Positions 45,311 to 54,725 of a DNA stretch of 64,000 bases are shown here, piece by piece. How positions within the stretch are numbered: the first letter of the stretch is position 1; every line of letters starts with the position of its first letter. The DNA is from Alphaproteobacteria bacterium (lineage in GTDB: Bacteria; Pseudomonadota; Alphaproteobacteria; Micavibrionales; Micavibrionaceae), in contig JADLAT010000008.1 in NCBI GenBank assembly GCA_020848095.1, positions 81,825 to 145,824 of the forward strand. Direction: 5' to 3'. Both the position numbers and the translations under genes were made by a program. Under the pieces are notes generated by a model. That model made no database searches, was not told the DNA's origin, and was given only the letters and a program-made list of their open reading frames with translations.

Positions 45311-45631
45311 CTAAACCGCGCCCTTAATCCATTCGGAAAGCTGTGATTTTGGCATATTACCCACACGCGTATCGACCAGCTGACCATTCTTGAAAATCAT
45401 CAGGGTCGGAATACCGCGCACACCATATTTCGAGGGCGCTTCGGGCGATTCATCAATATTGACCTTCACCACCTTGACCTTATCATTCATCTCCAGCGCC
45501 AGCTCATCCATGATCGGTGAAAGCACCTTGCACGGCCCGCACCATTCAGCCCAAAAATCCACCACAACAGGCTTATCGGATTTTAAAACCTCGGATTCAA
45601 ATGCGGAATCGGTAACGGCAATACTGGACAT
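45311..45631 (-). CDS. trxA: Thioredoxin
   Basis: 106 residues from the ATG at 45631, chosen because AAAGGA lies 9 nt upstream; ATGs at 45640 and 45649 would add three or six residues. The active site WCGPCK, the cis-proline in GIPTLMIFKNG and the length are those of thioredoxin 1. It reduces disulfides, including those of ribonucleotide reductase (nrdA lies in this window). It follows addA after 173 bp. Its own promoter is well marked at 45730-45757, so it need not depend on the addAB operon. Confidence 0.97.
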   Translation of the reverse strand: MSSIAVTDSAFESEVLKSDKPVVVDFWAEWCGPCKVLSPIMDELALEMNDKVKVVKVNIDESPEAPSKYGVRGIPTLMIFKNGQLVDTRVGNMPKSQLSEWIKGAV

Positions 45632-45729
45632 AGTGGTCATTCCTTTCATGTCTTTAACTTATACAACGGATATTTTCCTGAAATGCGCCGCTTACATAAG
45701 CAAAAGAGTTAAAAATTATACGCTCATTG

Positions 45730-45757
45730 AATATAATCCGCCCCGGCGGATCGTCAA
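45730..45757 (-). promoter_or_regulatory. trxA promoter with a perfect palindrome as spacer
   Basis: On the minus strand TTGACG (45757-45752) and TATATT (45735-45730) are 16 bp apart. The whole spacer is the inverted repeat ATCCGCC-GG-GGCGGAT (45736-45751). A regulator bound there would block RNA polymerase. A second TATAAT follows about 16 bp downstream. The leader to trxA is about 90 nt. Confidence 0.6.
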
Positions 45758-45804
45758 CTTCAAGCCTCTACTCTAAACCTTTTTCGCAAGAGTCATCAAT
45801 ACGC

Positions 45805-48800
45805 TTATGCCGCACTTTCCCGGGTTTTTTCCGGGAACGGTATTTCCATCAAAAACGGCCCATCCGTCCACAGCAAAGCGGCCCGCACCGGGCGATCCGG
45901 ATAAATCCGGCGCAAAACCTCGGCATAAATTTCCATCTGCGCCCGGTAAACCGGCGGAATATTTTTTAAATCCTGTGGCGGCGGGCGGTTGGTTTTAAAG
46001 TCGATAATGAGGATTTCTTTCTCTCTAACCAAAAGCCGGTCAATCTGACCACTCACCAGACCCCGCCCCTCAATCTGGCCCGTAATCGGAACCTCGGCCA
46101 GCGACCCTGCGCCAAAAATATCCGCAAAATCCGAATGCTCAAGAATCTTTAATACCTCAATGACAACATCTTCCCGCGCCACCTCTTCCAGCGCCTGCCC
46201 ATAACGCGCAAGATATTCCTGTGCAACATCCCGGCGGCGCGGCACGGGAATATCCGGTAAAACCTGCAGCAATTTATGCGTCAGATTCCCGCGTAAAAAC
46301 CGCTTGTTCTCAGCGCCGGCCAAAGGCGATAACGCGGCCTCATCGCTATAAGATGGCCGCACGATGCTTTTATTTTGCGGCTCTTGCGCCGCTGCCCGCA
46401 TAAGCCATTCCGGCAACGGCTCTTTCACAATTGCCGATTCCTCTGCGCGCGGCTTTTGATCCGGCGGGCCTTCCTGCCAGTTGGACAGGCGCAGCACATC
46501 ACCATCTTTCTCCACACCTTTCAGCTGTTCCAGCCCGGTCTTAACAAGGTTGTACCAGCAATTCCCCGGCGCAGCATTTTTGCCTTCCGCACCGGCGATA
46601 TAAAGCCGATCTTCCGCCCGCGTCATCGCCACATATAACAAACGGCGATATTCCTCCTCAACCCGGCCATCCAAAACCGCAAGGGCTTCCCGGAAGACCT
46701 TACAATCCATATCCTTGCGCGGCGACCACAAAGGCAAAACCCGCGCGCCCTGTTTCGGCCAGAGCAACCGTTTTTCCGGTTTCCCCGGGGCGCTCGCCAG
46801 ACTGGTCGTATCGGGAAGAATCACAATCGGCGCCTGTAACCCTTTCGAGCCATGCACCGTCATAATGCGCACCTCGTCCCGGCCGCCTTCCTGTTCACGC
46901 TTGATCTCAATTTCGCTTTTTTGCTGCGCCTGTATAAAATGCTGCAGGGAGGCATTGTTATCCCGCTCAAATGCAATAGCAATATTTATAAGCTCATCCA
47001 GAGAATCCATACAATCATGACCCAGTCGCCCGGCCATCGCCCGCCGCCCGCTCATTTCATCGCCGGGGCATGGCTCCTGCAGCAAATCCGATAGAAAAGC
47101 AAACGGCCCGGCCTTGCAACCGCGCGTTTTTAGCCTCTCCAGATATTGCCGCAAATCTACCGGCGCGCGGGCCTGCACCGCTTCCCACAAGCTCTTGCCT
47201 TCTCGCTCTATGCTCATGGTATAAAGCGTCTCCTCATCCATCCCGATAAAGGGCGACTTCAATAAACAGGCAAGGTTAAGATCATCCTGCGGCTGCAACA
47301 CAAAAGCCATCGCCGCCAGAGCATCCTGCACCGCAATCTGCTCTCCCAAAACCATGCGATCAAGCCCGCTCACCGGAATATTCATATTTTTCAGCGCCTG
47401 CGCAATCCGGTTAACCAGCGCCCCGCGCGTGCGCACAAGAATCATAATATCGCCCGGCCTTATGGCCCGCCCATGAGCCGGCAGAACTTCCCGCGTGTCC
47501 AGCCATTTTTTCACCCTCTGCGCAATATGCAGGGAAAGCTGCTGCGCCCCGGAATCTGTTTCCTCCGGCGCGGCATGCGGATCCCACAAATCGGTTTCAT
47601 CCGCCCCTTGCGTTTTGAAAAGCGGCCACAGCTCCACTAAGCCCGCCTGCTGCCTGCGAAATGCATGATGCTGCACCGGAACATCGCCCAGCCCTTTACG
47701 CGCGACATCTTGCGCAAAAACCGCATCAACTGCCTCCAGAACACTACGCGTCGAGCGGAAAGAAATATTCATCGGCACAGATTGCCACGCCCGTCCGGCG
47801 GCCCCGACTTTCGCAGCAAAATCCTTTTTCATCCGTGCAAATTCTTCGGGGGATGCCCGCTGAAAACTGTAAATAGATTGCTTTTCGTCCCCGACGGTAA
47901 ACACGGTTCGCGCAATATCGCCCGCCCCGTGCCCGGCAAAAAACTCTGCGCACAGTGCTTCAATAATCTGCCATTGCTCCGGATTGGTATCTTGCGCCTC
48001 ATCAATCAACATATGCTCCAACCCGTGGTCCAGCTTATATTGTACCCAATCGGCGCCACCGCCCGCCATCGCATTTTGCAAAAGATCCAGCGTACGAAGC
48101 ACCAAATCGCTAAAATCCAGCCCGCCACGTTCCGCTTTCAAATCCTGATAGACAATTAATATTGCACCGCACAATCTAAAAAGATCCCGGGTCAGAAGCG
48201 CCGTCCTTGCTGCGTTCATGGCCTCCAGCAAAGCCAGAACCAGCTCCGCCTCCCGCAGCAATATCTCCGGAATATCAGGATTCTTAAGGCTAACCGGCTT
48301 ACTGACCAGTTTCTGCCGAAGCTCATTATTATTCGTTAAAAAAACCTTCTTGTAGGCAGAAAACAAATCCATACGCTCTGTTTTTTCTGCCGCCAGCCAA
48401 TCCAGAATATATTGCGCCGCAGCATTGTCGGTTTTTCCGCCATGCTGCAGCATAACTTTAGCCGCATCACGAAGCTTTTCTGCTGCCATAGCCCCAATAT
48501 CACAAAAATCCTGCAGCAATATATCCGGGTGCCGCCCGGGGAGCACATTCAAAACCGCGCACAAATTCGTATAAAAACGATCAAAATCCTGATCACCCGC
48601 CATATACCGCTGAAGATTGCGGCGCTCCTGCACCACGCTTTTAAGAATCAGGAAAAACTGATCGCCATTAATCGCCTCCGCCACGTTTTGCAGGGACTCT
48701 GAAAGCAGGGACGCTTTATCATCCTGCGCCTGCTTCAAAACACGGCTCTGCGCCGCCGCCAAAAGCGCGGAAGACTGGCTTTCTTCCAGCACAACAAAAT

Positions 48801-49323
48801 GCGGATTAATTTCGGCCTCCAGCGGAAAACGCGCCAAAACAGACTGACAAAAGGCATGAATGGTCATGATCTTCAAACCACCCGGTGTATCAATCACATC
48901 GGCAAATAATCGCCGCGCCGCTGTGATTTCTGCGGCGCCTGCGTCATGCCCCAGAAGCTGGCGCAGTTCCTTCCTTAATGTTTTCTCAGTACCCTCCGCC
49001 TCCGTATCTCCCGTTTCCGGCATAACCGCCCAACGCGCCAGCGTTTCCGAAACCCGCAGCGCCATCTCACCCGCCCCGGCCTTGGTAAAGGTCAGGCATA
49101 AAATTTTGTGCGGCGCAGCGCCCGGCGATCCATCCGCCCGCGGCAGCAAAAGACGCAAAACCCGGTCGGTCAAAACCTTGGTTTTCCCGGTTCCGGCCGA
49201 AGCCCCAACCCAGACGGAAACCCCGGGGTCTGACGCTCTGCGCTGCAAAACATTCGGGTCTTCCGCGCGATAATGCTCTAAATCCGGTACCGTATTTTGC
49301 GGCAAGGATAACCCCTTTATCAT
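45805..49323 (-). CDS. addA: Double-strand break repair helicase-nuclease subunit AddA
   Basis: 1172 residues from the ATG at 49323, which lies in an ATGA overlap with the addB stop; the frame is open 14 codons upstream. UvrD/PcrA-type helicase motifs are clear: Walker A GASAGTGKTKVL, Walker B IDEAQDTNPEQWQ, motif III VGDEKQSIYSFQRA, motif V IMTVHGSKGLQAPIV and motif VI RRLLYVAMTRAEDRL. The C-terminal RecB-type nuclease shows EILIIDFKTNRPP. AddAB processes broken DNA ends for RecA, replacing RecBCD in alphaproteobacteria. It belongs to the tsaE-murU-addB-addA operon. Confidence 0.96.
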   Translation of the reverse strand: MIKGLSLPQNTVPDLEHYRAEDPNVLQRRASDPGVSVWVGASAGTGKTKVLTDRVLRLLLPRADGSPGAAPHKILCLTFTKAGAGEMALRVSETLARWAVMPETGDTEAEGTEKTLRKELRQLLGHDAGAAEITAARRLFADVIDTPGGLKIMTIHAFCQSVLARFPLEAEINPHFVVLEESQSSALLAAAQSRVLKQAQDDKASLLSESLQNVAEAINGDQFFLILKSVVQERRNLQRYMAGDQDFDRFYTNLCAVLNVLPGRHPDILLQDFCDIGAMAAEKLRDAAKVMLQHGGKTDNAAAQYILDWLAAEKTERMDLFSAYKKVFLTNNNELRQKLVSKPVSLKNPDIPEILLREAELVLALLEAMNAARTALLTRDLFRLCGAILIVYQDLKAERGGLDFSDLVLRTLDLLQNAMAGGGADWVQYKLDHGLEHMLIDEAQDTNPEQWQIIEALCAEFFAGHGAGDIARTVFTVGDEKQSIYSFQRASPEEFARMKKDFAAKVGAAGRAWQSVPMNISFRSTRSVLEAVDAVFAQDVARKGLGDVPVQHHAFRRQQAGLVELWPLFKTQGADETDLWDPHAAPEETDSGAQQLSLHIAQRVKKWLDTREVLPAHGRAIRPGDIMILVRTRGALVNRIAQALKNMNIPVSGLDRMVLGEQIAVQDALAAMAFVLQPQDDLNLACLLKSPFIGMDEETLYTMSIEREGKSLWEAVQARAPVDLRQYLERLKTRGCKAGPFAFLSDLLQEPCPGDEMSGRRAMAGRLGHDCMDSLDELINIAIAFERDNNASLQHFIQAQQKSEIEIKREQEGGRDEVRIMTVHGSKGLQAPIVILPDTTSLASAPGKPEKRLLWPKQGARVLPLWSPRKDMDCKVFREALAVLDGRVEEEYRRLLYVAMTRAEDRLYIAGAEGKNAAPGNCWYNLVKTGLEQLKGVEKDGDVLRLSNWQEGPPDQKPRAEESAIVKEPLPEWLMRAAAQEPQNKSIVRPSYSDEAALSPLAGAENKRFLRGNLTHKLLQVLPDIPVPRRRDVAQEYLARYGQALEEVAREDVVIEVLKILEHSDFADIFGAGSLAEVPITGQIEGRGLVSGQIDRLLVREKEILIIDFKTNRPPPQDLKNIPPVYRAQMEIYAEVLRRIYPDRPVRAALLWTDGPFLMEIPFPEKTRESAA

Positions 49324-52300
49324 GCTGCATCCTCCGCATCCGCATCCGCGCCCGCCGCGCTCCATTCCCGCACCCGCGCCAGATGTTCATAATCATTATA
49401 GGCTGGCGCATTGCCGGGCCGCGGCAAACTGGGGTAACACGCCCCCGGCGCATCATAAGCGGCTATCAGGCGCAAAAGCCCCGCATATGTATCTTCCAGA
49501 ACGGCTGCGACATCCGTATCCAGCGCAATAATTTTTCCGCCTGCATCGCTCCCGTTCAACACCCAGTATTGCAGGGCCTGCACATTGACCGGACCCATTT
49601 TTTCAAAACCCCCGCGCTCCGCAATAAGCGCCTCTAACGGCAATTGCGGCAGCGCACCATTCCGCAGCGCCTTCCCGCTATACGTCCCGCCGGATTTATA
49701 ATCAACAATCACCGCGCCCCCGGCGGCCAGACGATCAATCCTGTCCACCCGCGCCGAGAGTGTGAAATCTTTCCCGGAACCCAAAGAAAGCTGAACCGCG
49801 CCTCTATCCTCGGTTAAGGCCACAAAGGCACGGTGTCGCCAGTCAGCTTCATGCGCAATCAACCAGTCACAAACACGCGCAAAACGCGGCCACCAAAAGC
49901 TCCAGATCGCGGGGTCTTCCCCGCGCCGTGCCAAGGCCGCCACAGCAATATCATAAAGAATACGCGCTGCATCCTGCGGTAATTCTCTGGGATATTTCTG
50001 CACAAATACTTCTAAAATTTCATGCAGCAACGAACCTCGGATTGCTGCATCTACAGGCTGCTCCAGAGCGTCCATCTTCTTCAGCTTTAAAATGTGCCGG
50101 GCGTAAATTGAATACGGGTCCTTCATCCATGTTTCAACCTGCGTCACCGATAGACCGGGCGGACGTTTTTCCGGCGGCGGACAGGGCGCAGGGCGCAGAG
50201 CCGGCAAAACCGCCTGTGTCTGATCGAGCGCCGCCACCCATGCGGAAATCGCTTTATCTTCTAAAATATCAACCCCGCCCAGACCCGCAGCATTTAAAAC
50301 CGCGCCCAAACGCTGAAGCCAGCGCGCCGGAACACACGGCACGCCGTCAATCCGCCGCGCGCGGGTCATCACGACCTGCGGCGCACAAAATCCCTGCACA
50401 AAATCATGCGCCGCCAGCCCTGTACTGCGCTCCAGAGAGGGCAGACCAAAACCTGCCCGCATGGGCCGCGACATCCACGGATCCGCCCCCGGATCGGGCG
50501 GCCATGTCCCCTCGTTCAACCCGCCTAAAATAACAAGATCGGCATCCACCAGCCGCGCTTCGAGCTGCCCCAGAATCTGCACGCGCGGATGCATACCAAA
50601 GGCAGGCCGCACCTTTACCTGTTTCATAAAATGCAGCAAAACGGCACTGTAATCTTGCGGCGCAAGCGCCTCCATGGCCGTTCCGTGCTCCAAAATACCC
50701 GACAGAAATACGGCCATATTTTGTCCGGCGGCATCCTCCCATAAATCCAGATCAAGGGCCAATGCCTCGCACAGGGCAATATGCCCCCGCAGATATTCCG
50801 GCATGGAAACGCACCCTTTGGCGCAAATATCCAAAAACGGTGCAAATACATTTTCCAGCCGCTCCAGCATTCTCAGGGCAAGATCTTTTTTATCAGCCTC
50901 AAGATATTGCTGCATCGCAACATGCCGCACAAGCCCCGCAAACCCGGCAGCGGGAACAGGCCCGCGCAGCGCCAGATCCAGCGCGGTCAATTCCGCCTCA
51001 CCACCCGCAAAACGGCAAAAGGGATGCTTCAAAAACGCCAGAAGCGCAGAGGGTGAAAAACCGCTCTGAACCGCCTGCATAACCAGCAGGAAAAACACCC
51101 CTTGCGGCGTTTTATCCAGACTTTTTCCAGCTGAATCGTCAATCTCAATCCCCCAGCGACGACAGGCACTGGCCACCCGCAAAGCCAGATTACGATCCGG
51201 CGTAATCAGGCAAGCCGTCTTATCCGGCTGCTCCACACTCTGGCGCAGCAAAATCGCAATGCTTTCGGCTTCTTTACGCTCATTCTCGCATGTCAGCAGC
51301 GACAAACCGCGCAAAGCTCCGCGCATTTCCTCTTGCGCATTCTCATCCCCGGCCAGCGCAATCCAGTTTTCCACCGTGGCGGCGGGGCGCATAATCTCTC
51401 TGGCCAAAATCCGGCGCGGCTCTTCTTTTTGCTGCGCTTTTGGCTCTATATATACTGCCGCCGCCCAGTCCGTAACCTGATGGCGCTCAAGACCGATATA
51501 CGCCAATAAATGTTTAAACCCGTATTGCGGATGTGTCTCCCCCAGCGCGCCCCAGCTTTCATCATCCAGCCCCCGGTCCAGCCCCGGCAGAATAACGCAG
51601 CCCCGCTCCATCCCGGCAATCACCGATAATAACCGCGCCGTAGCCGGAATAGAGCCGGTCGAACCCGCAGCAATAATTCTTTGCGGCGGCGGCGATTTCT
51701 CCCACAAATCCGCCAGCGCCAAAATCAGACGATTACGACGATCGGCCGGATCAATCGCGCCTTCCGCCTTCAAAATCTCCGGCCAGTGCAGGCTGATAAT
51801 CTCTAGGAAATTGAGCGTGATCTGCCAATGCGCGGCAAACATATCCGGAACCAGCGCCCCCAATGCTGAAAGGTCCAGATTTTCTGTATGAACCTGATCG
51901 ACCAATTGCGCCAGCGCTCTGGCCAGCCCTAGATTTTGCTCCGGATTTTGCGGCACGCCCTGCTGCTCCGCCCGCGCCTGTATCAAACGGGCGAGCAAAA
52001 TTTCCCGGCGCATCGGTGCAATAGCGGGCGGCAGGGAAAGCATCTGTGCACCCGCATCCTGCCCGGCAATGGATAAAGAAAGCTCCTCCTCATCCAGATC
52101 GCCAATCGGCTGCATCCGCGGCAATAATAACGCCCGGCCTTGCTGCACATTTAAAAACGCCTCGCGCAGCACATGACACGCCCGGCGCGTCGGCAACAAT
52201 ATAATGGTGCGCCCCAGATCCTCGCTGCGCCCCGCCGCCTCTGCCTCCGCCAAAAGGCTCATCGCCAGAATGCGGGCAAAGGGTTTCCCCGCAGCAATTG

Positions 52301-52331
52301 TGGAGACATTTTTGCGCGCCGCGCTCATCAT
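49320..52331 (-). CDS. addB: Double-strand break repair nuclease subunit AddB
   Basis: 1003 residues from the ATG at 52331, which overlaps the murU stop; a second ATG at 52328 is adjacent. A degenerate helicase half (RTIILLPTRRACHVLREAF, PQRIIAAGSTGSIPATARL) and the family region LGGLNEGTWPPDPGADPWMSR precede the C-terminal nuclease with GAVIVDYKSGGTYSGK. It partners AddA in Chi-regulated end resection. Its stop overlaps the addA start, giving strict translational coupling. Confidence 0.95.
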   Translation of the reverse strand: MMSAARKNVSTIAAGKPFARILAMSLLAEAEAAGRSEDLGRTIILLPTRRACHVLREAFLNVQQGRALLLPRMQPIGDLDEEELSLSIAGQDAGAQMLSLPPAIAPMRREILLARLIQARAEQQGVPQNPEQNLGLARALAQLVDQVHTENLDLSALGALVPDMFAAHWQITLNFLEIISLHWPEILKAEGAIDPADRRNRLILALADLWEKSPPPQRIIAAGSTGSIPATARLLSVIAGMERGCVILPGLDRGLDDESWGALGETHPQYGFKHLLAYIGLERHQVTDWAAAVYIEPKAQQKEEPRRILAREIMRPAATVENWIALAGDENAQEEMRGALRGLSLLTCENERKEAESIAILLRQSVEQPDKTACLITPDRNLALRVASACRRWGIEIDDSAGKSLDKTPQGVFFLLVMQAVQSGFSPSALLAFLKHPFCRFAGGEAELTALDLALRGPVPAAGFAGLVRHVAMQQYLEADKKDLALRMLERLENVFAPFLDICAKGCVSMPEYLRGHIALCEALALDLDLWEDAAGQNMAVFLSGILEHGTAMEALAPQDYSAVLLHFMKQVKVRPAFGMHPRVQILGQLEARLVDADLVILGGLNEGTWPPDPGADPWMSRPMRAGFGLPSLERSTGLAAHDFVQGFCAPQVVMTRARRIDGVPCVPARWLQRLGAVLNAAGLGGVDILEDKAISAWVAALDQTQAVLPALRPAPCPPPEKRPPGLSVTQVETWMKDPYSIYARHILKLKKMDALEQPVDAAIRGSLLHEILEVFVQKYPRELPQDAARILYDIAVAALARRGEDPAIWSFWWPRFARVCDWLIAHEADWRHRAFVALTEDRGAVQLSLGSGKDFTLSARVDRIDRLAAGGAVIVDYKSGGTYSGKALRNGALPQLPLEALIAERGGFEKMGPVNVQALQYWVLNGSDAGGKIIALDTDVAAVLEDTYAGLLRLIAAYDAPGACYPSLPRPGNAPAYNDYEHLARVREWSAAGADADAEDAA

Positions 52332-53056
52332 GCTTCGCCGCTTTCCCATGCGGCATTCACAACCCGCACATCTTCCGGCGTAGAAATATGGTGCCACGCC
52401 CCGCGATTCACCAAACCATAAAGCCGCCCCCGCGCCTGCGCCGCATCCAAAAGCGTAAGATACGAAAACGCACCCTCCGGCGCATTCTCAAAAATCTCTC
52501 TCCGGTTAATCCGGATGGAGGTAAACATAAATTCGCCCTGCCGTAAGAGCGAGCGCACCGCCCGGCCATCCGGGCCCAGATCATAATCCCCCACACCTTT
52601 GGTCAATTTCATGGTTGCAACGGGCTGCAACACCATCAAGATATCCATTTTCTCCGGGTCCCATGCCGCTGCCAGCTGGCCCAGCGTCCCGGGCTGAGCG
52701 CCACCGTCTTTTTCTACAGCCTCCTGCCAGACAGAATCCCCGCTCAAAACAAAAAACGGCGCGTCAAAATGCGCCAGCGCGTTCTTTATCCCCCCGCCCG
52801 TATCCAGCAGCGTTTCTTCATGGGAAATCGTTACGACGGGGTTTTTCCATCCCGCCAGATGCGCCTCCAAAACTTCGGCCTTATAATGCGTATTAACCAC
52901 GCAATGCTGAACACCCGCATCCGCCAGCGCCGCCAGCGCATAATCAATCATGGGCCGCCCGCCGATCTCGACCATGGGCTTGGGCCGCTCATCCGTCAAA
53001 GGCCGCAACCGCGTCCCCAGCCCCGCCGCCAGAATAAACCCGCGCACTGGCCTCAT
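52328..53056 (-). CDS. murU: N-acetylmuramate-1-phosphate uridylyltransferase (MurU-like)
   Basis: 242 residues. FILAAGLGTRLRPLTDERPK and PMVEIGGRPMIDYAL are the nucleotidyltransferase signature; HFDAPFFVLSGDSVW carries the metal-binding Asp. In Pseudomonas, MurU makes UDP-MurNAc from MurNAc-1-phosphate produced by the kinase AmgK in a peptidoglycan recycling route. In many alphaproteobacteria amgK lies between tsaE and murU, but here murU follows tsaE directly (4-nt overlap) and no amgK is in the window. A related sugar-1-phosphate nucleotidyltransferase function is the alternative. Confidence 0.85.
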   Translation of the reverse strand: MRPVRGFILAAGLGTRLRPLTDERPKPMVEIGGRPMIDYALAALADAGVQHCVVNTHYKAEVLEAHLAGWKNPVVTISHEETLLDTGGGIKNALAHFDAPFFVLSGDSVWQEAVEKDGGAQPGTLGQLAAAWDPEKMDILMVLQPVATMKLTKGVGDYDLGPDGRAVRSLLRQGEFMFTSIRINRREIFENAPEGAFSYLTLLDAAQARGRLYGLVNRGAWHHISTPEDVRVVNAAWESGEA

Positions 53057-53511
53057 CGCCCGCTCGCCCTGTCTTTGCTGATCTGAATTGAAATGATCCT
53101 GTGCATAGGCTCATTTTCTACGCCTTCTATACAGATGTCCAGAACACGCGCCGCCCCATAGGCCGATATATGGGGACCAAGTCGCTCCGGCCATTCCACA
53201 ATTGTAACCCCCTCACGCAGGCAATCCTCCCACCCCAGTTCAAAAATTTCATCGGGGTCTTCAATCCGGTAAAGATCGTAATGATACACCTGTAAAAGCG
53301 CCGTTTCGTACGTCTGGACCAGCGTAAAAGTGGGGCTGGGCACCTCCAGCAAGGGGCTATCCATAAGCGTTCTTATCAGCGCACGGGCAAAAACGCTCTT
53401 GCCCGCACCCAGATTCCCGCGCAGAAAAATAACATCCCCGGCCCGGAGATCCGCCGCCAGAGCCGCCGCCGCCAAAGCCGTTTCATCCTCGGTCCTGCAA
53501 ATCGTATCCAT
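53053..53511 (-). CDS. tsaE: tRNA threonylcarbamoyladenosine biosynthesis protein TsaE
   Basis: 152 residues from the ATG at 53511; the frame is open a further 21 codons upstream, which would add a non-conserved hydrophobic stretch. Walker A FLRGNLGAGKSVFARALI, SPTFTLVQTYE, HYDLYRIEDPDEIFELGWED and IVEWPERLG are all typical of this P-loop ATPase, which works with TsaB and TsaD in t6A37 formation. First gene of the tsaE-murU-addB-addA operon; each junction overlaps by about 4 nt. Confidence 0.94.
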   Translation of the reverse strand: MDTICRTEDETALAAAALAADLRAGDVIFLRGNLGAGKSVFARALIRTLMDSPLLEVPSPTFTLVQTYETALLQVYHYDLYRIEDPDEIFELGWEDCLREGVTIVEWPERLGPHISAYGAARVLDICIEGVENEPMHRIISIQISKDRASGR

Positions 53512-53603
53512 AAGAGTCCATATAATGCTAACAGATTGAAATAGCAATATTTTTATGTGCGCTGCACAAGGCAATCTTCTGGAATACCTCTACCAGAATC
53601 TGC

Positions 53604-53615
53604 TATAATTAAACT
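53604..53615 (+). promoter_or_regulatory. -10 box of a probable leaderless promoter
   Basis: A consensus TATAAT at 53604-53609 ends 6 nt before the ATG at 53616, so the transcript would begin at the start codon. No Shine-Dalgarno sequence lies upstream. The -35 is weak (TGGAAT at 53580). Confidence 0.55.
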
Positions 53616-54044
53616 ATGAGATGGCTCTTATTTGGCGCAATGGCGCTGACATTCTTGCCGGGTATTGCTGCGGCACAAAATGAAAATCTCGACATCGTGG
53701 CCGAACCGATCTGCTTTGCCGTCCGTAACGAAGCGCCCTATAAGGTTTACGGCAATTTCGCCACGGCGGAATTTCAACGGCCTGACGGCATAAAAACCCG
53801 TCATCGCTCCAATTTCCGGCTGGAGGAGGCTGGCGCAACCGATCCGGAAACCGGCGAAGCGTTGGACCAGGCCGAGTTTTGCTCTTACGGTCCGTTTTTC
53901 CCGGAACGCAAGCTGGAGCTTGTCCTGCGGACGCTCTTCCCCATATTCAACTGTATGACAAAAATTGATCAGGGCGAACTGGTCATCAGCGGCTACCGCA
54001 AACCCGAAGGCGGCGCGGTCACAACCGTCAAATGCTTTGAATAA
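53616..54044 (+). CDS. Secreted cysteine-containing protein of unknown function
   Basis: 142 residues. A signal peptide (RWLLFGAMALTFLPGIAAA) precedes a mature domain of about 120 residues with four cysteines (in EPICFAV, EFCSYGPF, FNCMTK and VKCFE), suited to two disulfides in the periplasm. Segments such as NEAPYKVYGNFATAEFQRPDG suggest a small beta-rich fold. I do not recognise the family. It is monocistronic, has a strong -10 for a leaderless message and converges with infC, 3 bp away. Confidence 0.75.
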   Translation: MRWLLFGAMALTFLPGIAAAQNENLDIVAEPICFAVRNEAPYKVYGNFATAEFQRPDGIKTRHRSNFRLEEAGATDPETGEALDQAEFCSYGPFFPERKLELVLRTLFPIFNCMTKIDQGELVISGYRKPEGGAVTTVKCFE

Positions 54045-54047
54045 ACC

Positions 54048-54608
54048 CTATTTCGGGTTTTCCGGCCCGATCACCATCATAATCTGACGGCCTTCAAAAC
54101 GGGGGTCCGATTCAACTTTTCCGATATCAGAAAGCTCTTCGCGCATACGCTTAAGCAAATCCATGCCGATATGCTGGTGCGCCATCTCCCGGCCCCGAAA
54201 ACGCATGGTCACTTTGACCTTGTCACCATCTTCTAAAAAACGCCGGGCATTGCGCATTTTTACGCTGTAATCATGCTCCTCAATGCCGGGGCGAATCTTG
54301 ATTTCTTTCACATCGACGATTTTCTGGTTTTTACGGGCTTCGGCGGCTTTTTTCTGCTGCTCGTATTTATACTTGCCGTAATCTAAAATCTTACAGACCG
54401 GCGGCGAAGCATTCGGCGAAATTTCAACAAGATCCAGCCCAATCTCCTCGGCCAAAGCCAGAGCCGCGGTAAGGGTCATAACACCCTTCATCTCGCCTTC
54501 TGCGTCAACAACGCGAACTTCCTTTGCGGTAATCTGGTCGTTAACGCGGGTTCCGTCATTACTGTTATTCCGAAACGGTGGGGCACTCACAGGTCTGCTG
54601 ATGGTCAT
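54048..54608 (-). CDS. infC: Translation initiation factor IF-3
   Basis: 186 residues if the ATG at 54608 is used. The N domain ([45 protein letters not shown]) and C domain ([34 protein letters not shown]) are complete. It binds the 30S subunit and checks the start codon. The AGGAG at 54613-54609 abuts this ATG with no spacer, while an AUC at 54602-54600 lies 6 nt downstream of it. Because IF-3 genes commonly use rare AUU/AUC/AUA starts for autoregulation, AUC is probably the real start (184 residues). It follows thrS; rpmI and rplT, its frequent neighbours, are not downstream. Confidence 0.95.
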   Translation of the reverse strand: MTISRPVSAPPFRNNSNDGTRVNDQITAKEVRVVDAEGEMKGVMTLTAALALAEEIGLDLVEISPNASPPVCKILDYGKYKYEQQKKAAEARKNQKIVDVKEIKIRPGIEEHDYSVKMRNARRFLEDGDKVKVTMRFRGREMAHQHIGMDLLKRMREELSDIGKVESDPRFEGRQIMMVIGPENPK

Positions 54609-54725
54609 CTCCTATAATTGTAAAAATCTATAAACACCATAAAAACGGCGCTCTGTAAAGATTCTAAAAAGCGTTAAATCTCCCGGCGATCCGATAATCC
54701 TCTGCCGCACCGGCGCCACGCATCT

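Noticed and set aside
49324..49365. Longer N-terminus for AddA (Gly/Cys-rich)
   Set aside because: This stretch overlaps addB and is not AddA-like; the ATGA junction at 49320-49323 is the natural start.
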